Below, piece after piece: positions 24,454 through 34,568 of a stretch of DNA of 64,000 nt (the stretch's first letter is position 1; every line of letters begins with the position of its first letter). The position numbers were made by a program, and so were the translations under genes. The stretch covers positions 62,001-126,000 of the forward strand of contig JARVKI010000005.1 of the NCBI GenBank assembly GCA_036674765.1, read 5' to 3'. This DNA is from Seiridium cupressi (Eukaryota > Ascomycota > Sordariomycetes > Amphisphaeriales > Sporocadaceae). The notes below the pieces were generated by a model that saw only the letters and a program-made list of their open reading frames with translations, ran no database searches and was not told where the DNA came from.

Positions 24454-25561
24454 TAACTGCAAAGCAACGTTATGGCTACTAGTGGCTCAGATTTGATGGC
24501 GACTCAAAATCGCATGCGAGCTCCAGCAACGCATTAGCTGTACAGTAATTCAGGTATATCGTAGATAATAATGCAAGTTCTGGACGTCTGAACTCAGTAA
24601 TTCCTCTTGATTTGGTACTTTTCAGGCATCTTCAAGTTGGAGATATTTCAGACTACCGGAATAGAGGACTTTTCCACATCCACACTGAACCATAGGGTAG
24701 TATTCTCACACGTGGGAAGAGTTGCTAATCCCGCTCTCCTCTGCATGAACTCTAATGAGTACTTCCAATACAGAGGAGTACACCCGATGGATGTACTCCA
24801 ACTCCATGCGAACGGCTATTAGCGCGATGCGACGTACTGTAAGAGTAATTGCCCTGCTGGGAAGTGGGCCAACCCCACCATTACCTCTTTAGGACCCTGT
24901 TTGCGAGCTGCACTTGGAGATATAGTTGCGGATACTGGTGCTTTGCTCTTGGCACATGCCCAGACTCAACAACATCATACAGCATCTATTACTCAACATT
25001 TTAAACCAATAACCGTTTACGTTGGGGTGGTCATGTGAAATACTTTGGGGGCGAGTCGTGGCGTCACTCCTCGCACATGAAAGAATTTGTTACACTCGGC
25101 ATTACTGTGGGGGAGTCTCTTCGGACTCGCTAATCAACAGTACCCACCTCGCACGAACATGAGACCAGCGATCTAGGATATCGTCACGTCAAGGAGATTT
25201 CTTAGGCCATACACTATGGTAATAGTCGATCATCTGAATATTCTCATTCGTCAATGCCGAGGTTGTCCATCTAGCTGCCTAGGACCTGCCCGTAATCGTT
25301 GCGAGATGGAACCAGGACTGTCCGAGAGTTTCTATCTCAGATCGGTCCAACGTCTGCATTGATAGTATGAGCTACTACTCTGACTGATTGACATAGCTCT
25401 CTCGCAAGTACTTCAGAAACATCGCTATCCTATTCTTCTACGACCGCATTCTTGCATCTCTGCAATATAATCAAATCGTCAACACCACAGTATATCCCGG
25501 TTACACAACCCAATCCACGGCCGCTCAGCTTCCCTCGGGTGATTCATCTTCATCTTCCGCT
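24454..25561. other. Intergenic region
   Basis: No supported gene; short frames such as 24607-24822 have no family features. Several GGAGTAC-like repeats lie near 24,755-24,805. Confidence 0.4.
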
Positions 25562-27013
25562 ATGGCAGGGTTGGATTTCGATGTTATTATCATCGGTGCT
25601 GGTATTTCTGGCATCAATGCTGCTTATCGCATCCAACACGACGGTCTTCCTGGGATGAAATACGCAATCCTCGAAAGTCGAAACTCGATTGGAGGCACTT
25701 GGGATCTATTTCGATATCCTGGAATCAGATCAGACTCTGATATTTTCACATTTGGCTTTCCATGGAGCCCCTGGGAACACAAGGAGTCTCTTGCTACGGG
25801 AGATCAAATTAAAGACTATCTCACTCAGTCTGCCCAGTCAGTTGGCATAGATCGTCATATTCGCTATCGTCACAAGGTCGAGGCAGCAAACTGGAGTTCA
25901 ACAGAGAAGAATTGGGTGCTGACCGTTGACTCTGCCGGCGAAGAAAAGCCTCTTGTCTTTCGGTCCCGTTTTCTGCTCCTCGGGACTGGATATTACGACT
26001 ACGATACACCGTTACAGACTTCCATCCCAGGCATCGAAAGTTTCCAGGGCAAGGTCATTCATCCGCAATTCTGGCCCGAAGATTATGATTACACAGGCAA
26101 AGATGTTGTCATCATTGGGAGTGGTGCCACTGCAGTCACTATCCTCCCATCGATAACTGAAAAAGCCAAGAGTGCCACCATGCTACAGAGAAGCCCAGGG
26201 TACATCTTTTCCCTGCCCTCAAGCAGCTTTCTCACAAGGCTGCTATTCGCTATCCTGCCAGCTACCATGGCACAGTCCTTAAACAGACTCATTTGGCTTT
26301 TTCGGAGCTACTTGACAACGGCACTCTGCAGATCTTACCCTGAGTTGGCCAAGAAAATAATCAAACGCGTGACGGTCCAGCAGCTGCCTCCAGATATCAA
26401 GTGGGATCCGAACTTCAATCCCCGATATAATCCCTGGGAGCAACGGTTCTGCGCTTGTATGAATGGCGATTTCTTTGCGGCTCTTCGTTCAGGAAAGGCC
26501 AACGTGGTAACCGCCAAAATCAAGACAGTCACACAAAACAGCATTGAGCTGGAGTCTGGAGCGGCTCTGCACCCAGACGTAATTGTAACGGCCACAGGTC
26601 TGAAGCTCAAATTTGGCGGGGGCATTCACTTCTCGATAGACGGACTGCAATTCAACGTAGCCGATAAGTTTGCGTGGAAAGCAGCCATGCTTCAGGACGT
26701 ACCCAATCTCCTCTTCATGACCGGCTATGAGACTGCGTCCTGGACACTAGGTGCCGACGTCAGTGCTCAGCTATTTACGCGCTTGCTACGCTTGATGGAT
26801 AAGCAGAAAGCCAGGGTTGCCGTGCCAAAGTTGTCCGTATCTGAGGACATGCCAGAGAAGTCCATGATGAGTTTGACATCTACTTACGTCCGGACTGCTG
26901 GTAAGGTCTTCCCAAAAGGTGGTACAGGGCAATGGAGCCCAAAATCCAATTACTTCAAGGATATCGCAGGAGCTAAATGGGGTGATGTGACGACAGACTT
27001 GATTTTGATGTAA
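25562..27013 (+). CDS. Flavin-containing monooxygenase, Baeyer-Villiger-like (class B)
   Basis: An FAD- and NADPH-dependent monooxygenase of 483 residues, single exon. It has an N-terminal FAD-binding GAGISG motif in DVIIIGAGISGINAAYRI, then SIGGTWDLFRYPGIRSDSD, typical of the FMO/BVMO group. The fingerprint region FQGKVIHPQFWP matches the FxGxxxHxxxW motif with a Pro after His. The second nucleotide-binding loop is VVIIGSGATAVT for NADPH, and the TATG-like motif is VTATGLKLKFGG. All motifs are intact. Such enzymes insert oxygen next to a ketone or oxidise N or S. Lying after an SDR and an esterase, ketone-to-ester chemistry is the likeliest job, but N-oxidation cannot be excluded. Confidence 0.92.
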   Translation: MAGLDFDVIIIGAGISGINAAYRIQHDGLPGMKYAILESRNSIGGTWDLFRYPGIRSDSDIFTFGFPWSPWEHKESLATGDQIKDYLTQSAQSVGIDRHIRYRHKVEAANWSSTEKNWVLTVDSAGEEKPLVFRSRFLLLGTGYYDYDTPLQTSIPGIESFQGKVIHPQFWPEDYDYTGKDVVIIGSGATAVTILPSITEKAKSATMLQRSPGYIFSLPSSSFLTRLLFAILPATMAQSLNRLIWLFRSYLTTALCRSYPELAKKIIKRVTVQQLPPDIKWDPNFNPRYNPWEQRFCACMNGDFFAALRSGKANVVTAKIKTVTQNSIELESGAALHPDVIVTATGLKLKFGGGIHFSIDGLQFNVADKFAWKAAMLQDVPNLLFMTGYETASWTLGADVSAQLFTRLLRLMDKQKARVAVPKLSVSEDMPEKSMMSLTSTYVRTAGKVFPKGGTGQWSPKSNYFKDIAGAKWGDVTTDLILM

Positions 27014-27962
27014 TATGTTGTACTGAGCAAGCGATTTTGGGGACGAACGCCATACAAAGGGACGGGATTACATAGTAGGGCAACACTAGCATAGTCACGA
27101 AGAATCCTGAATAGTGTTCTGTGGTTCCACTGAATGTCCTTGTGACGTAGAGGAATAAATTCCAGCTTCGGAACATCATTTTGGCTACAAGGCTGACGGC
27201 TGCAAGCTAACTGCGAGACAAGTACTTCCAAGATAAAAAAGTCCGAGGCGGAACGAATAGTCGAGTAGCGCTTGCGCGGGCATCACCCAGGTGGCGTTCC
27301 GCCGGGCAGACGTCAATCATGCTCTAATAGCGGTGTACGTTTGCGACCCTTTCCCTTAGGATCCCGAACACCAAATTCTAATCCAGCGATAACGTCGATG
27401 TTTCAATAGTGCGAAATCAACTACATGTAGACGCCCAGCGACCACCCCGCAATGATCACCCAGGAGGCAAAGCCATGCACGCTAATTTATTCGCCCAACT
27501 CCTCCATTCTGGGGTAGCTCGTGCGGGGAAATACCTAGTGTAGCGCCGAGCCCGTTGGTGGGAACGCAGTACCTCCCCCCTGCTTCACGGTTTAGAGACT
27601 ATGATGACACCTCACACTCTCTCTACCTCAATATGGCAGATGAGTCTCGGTCACAAGTCTTAGCGTCATGCAATTGTTTCCCGCGATAATTTGCTGTCGC
27701 CGAATGTCACATGCCAGCTCGGAACTGTAGTATAAACTCCATACATTGTACTTACTAGCTTATATTTCCCAGCCCTCGTATTACGAAGACCAGCCGCGCG
27801 GTATGTCCCTGGCCTTCCGAGCAGCACGGCATTCTGTCTCCAGCGCTGCACAGCGGAAAGTCAGATCACCGAGCTTTGTTCTCTCATTCCAAGCCCTCCT
27901 CATATTCTTCCTATTATCAAGCGAACGAGTCTCAGGGTCGACGGCGACAATTTTCCTTTCAT
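27014..27962. other. Intergenic region
   Basis: Upstream region of the Sec14-like gene, fairly GC-rich at 27,240-27,560. A TATAAAC element lies near 27,731. The frame of the next gene is open upstream of its first ATG (from 27876), so a spliced or longer 5' coding exon cannot be excluded. Confidence 0.4.
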
Positions 27963-29198
27963 ATGGCCAACGAAGCTGTTGCCCCAGGCAACCTGGGCAA
28001 TTTGGCTCCGGAGCAAGAACGGAAACTACAGCAGATGTGGATTCAACTGCTCCGCATCTGCGGCGTCGAAAGCCTCAATGATGCTGGTACGTCTAATACC
28101 ACGCCTGAGATGAGTGACGGGTCTCCACAGCGTGTGGATAGCGCTTCACCAGGAACATTCCGACGCAGCCTGTGGAGCTTCATCTTATCGGAGCATCCTG
28201 ATGCCTTGGTTCTCCGCTTCTTGCGGGCCCGGAAGTGGGATATTGAGAAAGCAATGACCATGCTTATGTCGGCCATCACATGGCGCCAGGAGAGAGCCAT
28301 AGGCACGGCCGTGATTCACACGGGCGAGAATGTTGCGCTCGAAGAGGAACAATCTCAAGACGACGAGGGATTCATTTCACAGTATCGCTCTGGCAAGAGC
28401 TATGTTCGAGGTACTGATAAAGAACACCGTCCAATCTACATCATCAAGGTCCGGCTGCACGACCCACATCTGCAGTCATCTGCGGCCATGGAGTCCTACA
28501 TCTTGCACAATATCGAAAGTATCCGGATTCTTATCAAGCCACCCCATGACAAGTGCTGTCTATTATTTGACCTGACTGGGTTTGGGCTTAAAAACATGGA
28601 CTTTCATGTTGTCAAGTTCCTCATTTCAGTTTTTGAGGCGAGATATCCGGAAACGCTCGGATTGGTGCTCATCCACAACGCACCATTCGTCTTTTGGGGT
28701 GGGTCATCTCCGCTTCCTGCTGTGCTTGATGGTAGTGATTTTAACGCACGAGAAACAGGAATTTGGAACATGATCAAGGGCTGGCTTGACCCAATTATCG
28801 CGTCCAAGGTCAATTTTACTCGCAACACAGCTGACCTGCTTCGATTCATTCCTGAGGAGAATCTCCAGGCTGACTATGGAGGAAACGACAGTTGGGAGTA
28901 CACGTATGCTGATCCAGAGCCAGGTGAGAATGTAAGGCTCAGCGAGGAAGAGAAGAGAGCCAAAATTCAAGAGGAGCGTGACGCGCTCATTCAAGAATTC
29001 GAGCGCCAAACGGTAGAGTGGGTATCTGTGGAGCCTAAGTCCATCGGTGCACAAGAAAGGGAGAAAAGCCGAAGCCAGCTGGCAGAACTGCTAAGCGTGA
29101 ATTACTGGAAACTTGATCCATATATCCGAGCAAGAACTTACTATCATCGGGTGGGCGTAGTAGACGACACGGGTCACGTAGATTTCAAGGCTGCTTGA
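27963..29198 (+). CDS. CRAL-TRIO (Sec14-like) lipid-transfer protein
   Basis: Sec14-family proteins bind a phospholipid or other hydrophobic ligand in a pocket and pass it between membranes. Single exon, 411 residues from the ATG at 27963. A CRAL-TRIO N-terminal helical part comes first (FILSEHPDALVLRFLRARKW, then DIEKAMTMLMSAITWR), followed by the lipid-binding lobe (RPIYIIKVRLHD, IHNAPFVFWG) and FTRNTADLLRFIPEENL with the YGG(N) gate region. The C-terminal 90 residues are charged and coiled-coil-like. No signal peptide. Sec14 proteins are common in fungi, but this one sits inside a run of oxidoreductases; it could carry the pathway's hydrophobic intermediate or be unrelated. Nothing looks disabled. 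Confidence 0.92.
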   Translation: MANEAVAPGNLGNLAPEQERKLQQMWIQLLRICGVESLNDAGTSNTTPEMSDGSPQRVDSASPGTFRRSLWSFILSEHPDALVLRFLRARKWDIEKAMTMLMSAITWRQERAIGTAVIHTGENVALEEEQSQDDEGFISQYRSGKSYVRGTDKEHRPIYIIKVRLHDPHLQSSAAMESYILHNIESIRILIKPPHDKCCLLFDLTGFGLKNMDFHVVKFLISVFEARYPETLGLVLIHNAPFVFWGGSSPLPAVLDGSDFNARETGIWNMIKGWLDPIIASKVNFTRNTADLLRFIPEENLQADYGGNDSWEYTYADPEPGENVRLSEEEKRAKIQEERDALIQEFERQTVEWVSVEPKSIGAQEREKSRSQLAELLSVNYWKLDPYIRARTYYHRVGVVDDTGHVDFKAA

Positions 29199-29554
29199 GC
29201 CATGCGGAGACATCCGAAGGTTCCTTGCTTTAGTATGTATGATTGTTGTGTTGGCCTGCAATGAATTTGGAACAGATATGGCAAAATCAAACAGACGTAC
29301 AATGAGGAGATTAGCTTGGTGGGCTGCCTATCTATAGCACAACGCCATCAATAGCAGCTATATTATTCATTTCCAGAAAAACACATGAACGATTTATTTA
29401 TTCTCTTCGTTCTTATCTATTTCAGCGTACTAAAAATAGGACTCCCATATATCTCCACTCATATACATTGATGTTCAACCAAAAGTCGAGGGGGAAGATT
29501 GTGAGAACTTCAGTCTTCGAGGTTTTTTAGGGACCCTCTATCATTCAAGTTATC

Positions 29555-30491
29555 ATGAATCCACGAACAGTCGACTCCTACGATCTCGATGCATTGACGT
29601 TGGGGGAGCTCGCAAGGGAGCTCTTGCGCGAATACAGCGGCATCTCGGACAACGACATCAATGATCATGTCGAGGCAATTGTATGTTGATACCCTATAGG
29701 TGATATGATAGCCTGGACTGAGAGCTAAACAGAGGGCCAAGGCTTTCAAAATAGGTGAGCCATATCGAAAGGCTCAATAAAGTTTCCTTATCACTAACCC
29801 TTCATTATGTTCCCTAGCCTTGCATCGGAATGTTCCAGTCTCTGGATCTAAGCATGATGACCACACCTGTATATCCAGAAGTAATACAGCGCTTGAAGCA
29901 AGACGAAAAGTTTTTGGATCTAGGATGCTGCTTTGGACAAGGAATTCGCCAACCCATCTTGAACGTTGCACCATCCAGCAATACGTACGGCTGCGATCTC
30001 TGGAGTGAGCTTCTAGACATCGGGTATGAGCTCTTTTGGGATGAAGATCGATCACAAGCCACTTTCATATCAGCTGACGTCTTTGACGATGCATCTCCGC
30101 TCATCCAGTTAGCGGGACGGATGAACATCATCTGCACTGGTGCCGTATTCCATCTGGTCAGCCTCGAGGAGCAGGAGAAAGTCGCTCTCCGGGTAGTTCA
30201 ACTACTCGTCCCGCAACCCGGATCCTAGATTATCGGCCGTCAATCGGGCAGCGAGGATGCAGGAGGATCCTCGCAATCTGGGGACAAGAGCGGGCAAAAG
30301 ACTTTCGGCACAATGCGCAGAGCTGGAAGGAATTGTGAGAACGCATTGGTGAAAGGACGGGCACCAGATGGTTGGTGGAGGCAGACTTGGATTCCCCAGA
30401 GTTTACCTTGTCTACGCCAGAAGGAAAGTTGACCGAACTTCGAAACAGGATGAGTACAAAAGGCCTGAGGTTCATAATTAAAAGGCTATGA
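29555..30491 (+). pseudogene. SAM-dependent methyltransferase of the fungal AusD/AdrK-like type, decayed
   Basis: The family is class I methyltransferases common in fungal meroterpenoid and related clusters. Exon 1 (29555-29680) starts MNPRTVDSYDLD and contains LLREYSGIS. After one or two introns comes PCIGMFQSLDL and the SAM-binding core FLDLGCCFGQGIRQ, then GCDLWSELLDIGYELFWDE. Several lesions follow. A TAG at 30226-30228 falls before IIGRQSGSEDAGG. The frame shifts by one near 30300, after which FRHNAQSWKEL continues in another frame. A TGA at 30336-30338 stands where a Trp would fit. The C-terminal part (ERTGTRWLVEADLDS to RFIIKRL) then stays recognisable to 30491. The phase between the first and second small exons also does not fit. 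Three or more independent defects make a pseudogene far more likely than a sequencing error. Confidence 0.8.
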
Positions 30492-30649
30492 TTATGGTCG
30501 CTATCGAAACGTCGACATAGGTCAGACGTAGCGCGGTGGGGACGTTTTGAAGGAAACCTACGGGCACAATCCCATGTATTTTCAACCGCCAACATGGCTC
30601 TGGACACTTCTGGCTTTGCTGAAATCTGCCAGTCATTTCCACCAGCGCC

Positions 30650-32498
30650 CTAGTCCTCATGCATGAATCTATGGAGAACCTCGTTACGAGCAATAAAGCC
30701 TCGAACCCTCTTCCCATATATCCAGAGCGGAATCGTGAGCAGGTTGACGGCAAGGAAGACGCTTCCTAAAACATTGAATACAGCTAGCACACCATCCTTT
30801 TCCAGCCAGTCATTGACGAAGTACGTCAACCCAAATGTTAAGAAGTTCCGTGCATTGATGGCCACGAATGCTGCAGGACGGTTAGCGTTTCTAGAAGCAA
30901 TTTCTTGTCAATAGAACTATATCTTACCCTCCTCACTCAATTCCTTATGTGCGTCAATGACATATCCAAACACACAGGCATTACTGATAGCTAGACTCAT
31001 GTTCGCAAGTCCGAAACATAAGACGGGCCCTGACCAGTGAGTCTGATAGTGGACCGTAGCACCAAACCCATAAAAGCCCACCACTCCGATGATCACAGGG
31101 ATGATGAGGGTCGGCAAGCGGAACTCGGGCTCGTAGATTCCGCGGTTCTTCTTGGCAAGCCAGAGACATACGTAGTCATTCAGCGGGCCGGTTATGATTT
31201 CGCCGATGAAGGACAGAACAAACGGCGACAGTGATATCAAGCCCGTCTGTGAGACAGAGAAGTTGTACGGCGGCAAGGTGAAGATGGATGCGTTCACGAC
31301 GCTGAAGACGACGATCCACGTGAGGGTGACACCGTACAGGAAGAATGCCCAAAGGACGGCCGGGTACCAGAAGATGACAAATGGACGTAGGAAGATTTTC
31401 CAGAGAGGAGTGGTGCTGTATGTTCCGCTCCAAAGCCGCAGTGAGCGGATGTACGGTTCTTTCTCTTCTGGAGTCACCACTGCCTCTCTGTGCTCAAGGC
31501 TAGTTTTCCTTTCTTGAATGGCATCGCTCTTTTCTTTGTCAAACGCTCCCATCCCCAGTTGCTGGCCGAGTGAGTCTCGCTTATACGCAGTTTCGCGTAC
31601 AAAGAAGAACACTAATGGGAAGAGCATTCCAAACAGTATAGCACACCAGATGAAAGTCCACTGCCAGCCTTGATTCTAAAAATGTGTCAGCGATCCGGTC
31701 CCCGATGTAATTCTGCATCACCAGGCATCTTACTTGAATGATATATCCAGCAATCAAGGCTCCACCACTGATGCCGCAAAGGAGGAACATATTCCACAAG
31801 GCAATCCTTGTAGCCCGTTGATGTACAAAGTACAGATCAGCGATGGTGCACTGAACCAAGACTTCATAAGGCGCCATTCCCAAGCCACTCCAGATCCGAC
31901 TGCCAAGAAAGCTGTTGTAATCTTTCGCCAGAGCTCCCCAAATGCTTCCGGTTAACATGATGATGCTGCAAATCACGTAAACAGGGCGTCTCCCGATTTT
32001 CTTGGCCATGGGGTTGAACAAGAACAACGAGATTCCGATTAGAAGAACTATCCACGCAGTCGCCTGGGACAGCGTATTGACGGTAATTCCAAGAGCGGCG
32101 GATATCTCGACGAATCCCGGTGAGAGCATTGGGCCGTATGCACCAACAACACCGGCCGAGAGCCCCACAATGACGAGTATCGCGTCTTTTTGCCATGTCG
32201 GCCACTACTACTCTTGAGCTCCAGAAATGAGTCAGAAGGAGAGAGACGTACATTCAGTGGATCATTTGGCGAGTCGCTGGGCTGAGGGACTAGAATCACG
32301 TTGGAATATTTTCCGCGGCCATGTTTCAGTATCTCACGGGGGACCTCATCGTATTCGTGTGGAACGTCCGACTGGTCTGTCAAGAATACTGCATGCAATA
32401 TGTTAGGATATCTGGATAGGCTGGCTAGGAGACAACCGACACGTACCAGTACCAGGGACATGTTCCATGCGTCTGTCTTCAAGAATTCCCCAAGGCAT
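30650..32498 (-). CDS. Major facilitator superfamily (MFS) transporter, drug:H+ antiporter-like
   Basis: A plasma-membrane secondary transporter. Five minus-strand exons, 32447-32498, 32252-32388, 31734-32204, 30928-31675 and 30650-30870, give 542 residues. The N-terminus MPWGILEDRRMEHVPGT and the PSDSPNDPLNWP motif before TM1 are typical of this fungal subgroup. Helices TM1-TM6 include GPMLSPGF, the motif A-like loop NPMAKKIGRRPVY and LWNMFLLCGISGG. A long cytosolic loop (KEKSDAIQERKTSLEHREAV) and TM7-TM12 follow. About twelve hydrophobic segments are present and no break is seen. It diverges from the FAD monooxygenase at 33063 with a shared 0.56-kb upstream region, so the two are likely co-expressed. 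The expected role is export or uptake of the pathway's small molecule; substrate unknown. Confidence 0.92.
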
Positions 32499-33062
32499 GG
32501 TCACGTAAGTCGAATGTTCGCAAATAGTCTCGAAGAGTAATGATTACGAGCAGCTGATAAATCGAAACGACCCTGGTGAGATCTTTTGACTTGTTGCTCA
32601 TGGCAATGCTGGACCTGCACGCTCCGTATGGGTATTAAAGCCTAAGGCTTGCCCATGATATAATCGAATTCGTCTTGGATTACATCCATTGATCGGCCTC
32701 TTCCCCGCATGACGAATTCATGAACAAGCAGGCTTGGTGGTGCAGTTTCTCCGCGTAGAGCAACTGCCGGCAAAGTTGAGATGCGGGGAACCCCAGTACC
32801 GGTTGAAGAGCCGTGGGAATTTCTCAACCCCTTGTTCGGATGACATGACTGTGAGAGCAGACCTTACAGGTTGCTCTGCTGTTTTGCCTTATGAGAGGCT
32901 CTTTCGGTCCTACCAGTTGGTGCGTGATCAATAGCACGACTGAGCCAAAGACCCACTTTTGCGACGGAAACTGCCTGCGTAAGACACCAAATCACCCCTT
33001 AATGAGCACGTCCACAGACCTGACTTGTCAAGATGCATACCGGTTCAACTTGTTAAATCAAC
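32499..33062. promoter_or_regulatory. Shared upstream region of the MFS and FAD-monooxygenase genes
   Basis: About 560 bp between two diverging start codons, with no supported coding sequence, so it must hold both promoters. No specific binding site is claimed. Confidence 0.5.
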
Positions 33063-34568
33063 ATGGCTACGAACAATCATCACTCGCCAGTGGCTCTGAC
33101 CCCGACAGGGATTCAAGTTGTCATAGTCGGCGCTGGCTTTGCCGGTCTTACTGCGGCGATTGAATGTCATCGGCAAGGTCATACACCTATCGTGGTGGAG
33201 AAATTCCCCTCTTTGAAACCACTGGGTGATATCATCTCGTTCGCACCCAACTCATCCAGAATCTTTCAGCGCTGGCCCGGGGTTGCGGAAAAGCTAGACC
33301 CCATCTCATTGAGAGCTTCCGGGCTCACCATCAAGTCGTTCAAGGGCGACACCTTGTACCACCAGGCCTGGAGCGAAGAAGAGACTTCAGTAAGCAACTT
33401 CCAAAGTTATTTCATGCCCCGTATAGCCTGTTCCGGAAGTTTACTGGTTTTTAATCAAGCTTTTTGCTCTTGAAATATAGCTTCAAACTCCCGATGACTT
33501 TCCAAGCATATTTAAAGAAGCAATTACTGACTCCAAGTGTTGTAGTGGGGTATCAGGTTCGATGGCCACCGTGGCGAGTTCCATGAAATAGTCTTCCGGC
33601 ACGCGGTAGACTATTGTGGAATCGAGGTCAAGCTCGGCGCCACGGTGGTGGATTATTTTGAAGGCGACGATGCAGCCGGTGTGGTGTTGGAAAGTGGTGA
33701 GAAGATTTCAGGTGACGTTGTCCTTGCAGCTGAAGGCGTCCGCTCCAAAGGCCGTACCACGGTACTTGGGTATGAAGACGCGCCGAAGGCTTCGGGCTAT
33801 GCCGTATATAGGTCGTGGTTCTCGACCAAAGACACCGTGGCTCTGGATTCAGAGCTCGATTGGCTTGTCAAAAACGGAGATAAGCATGTCGCCTGGCTTG
33901 GACCAGACGTGCATTTCATTGCAGCAACTCTCAAAAAGGGTGAAGACTTTAGCTGGGTCTGCACGCACAAGGACGACAAAGACATTGGCGAGTCATGGCA
34001 GTGGGAAGCGCCTCTCTCAGACGCACGTGAGGTGCTCAAGGACTGGGAGCCTAACATCCAGCGCATACTCGACCGAACACCCGAGCCCCTGGTAGACTGG
34101 AAGCTTGTATATCGGGACCCTCTGCCTACCTGGATATCGCCAAAGCGCCACATTGCACTGATCGGAGATGCGGCTCATCCCTTCCTGCCAACTAGTATTC
34201 AAGGTGCCAGTCAGGCGATGGAAGACGGCGCAACGATTGCAATATGTCTCCAGAAGGCAGGCAAGAACAATATACAGGAAGCGGTAGAGGCATTCGAAGC
34301 GCTCAGGTATGAAAGAGTGAAGAGTGCGCAGAAGACGGGTGAACAAACAAGGGATATCTGGCATAAGGCCGACTTTGGGGCTGCTAAGAAAGATCCTGAA
34401 AGCTTTAGGCTAAGACGAGAGGAATGGCTTCTTGCCTTCGATGCAGAGACATTTGCGGAGAAAGAGTATAACCGCACCGTAGAGGTTATCAAAAAGAAGG
34501 GCATCCTGGAAGCTAGAGCACTGCATATTCCCGCGGGTCGGTACGGGTATCTAGAGTATAATGGTTGA
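33063..34568 (+). CDS. FAD-dependent aromatic-ring-hydroxylase-like monooxygenase (PHBH fold)
   Basis: A class A flavin monooxygenase of the salicylate-hydroxylase group. Two exons, 33063-33389 and 33546-34568, give 449 residues. The FAD-binding motif is VVIVGAGFAGLTAAIE near residue 18. GHRGEFHE lies just after the intron, in a DxxGxRxxL-like context. The second FAD motif is LIGDAAHPFLPTSIQGASQAMEDG near residue 280. All are intact. The intron, at 156 bp, is longer than others here; its middle could hold a remnant exon but has no usable donor. Such enzymes hydroxylate phenols, epoxidise prenyl chains or oxidise other small molecules; this one looks closer to the salicylate hydroxylase type. 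It diverges from the MFS gene and closes the metabolic island. Confidence 0.9.
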
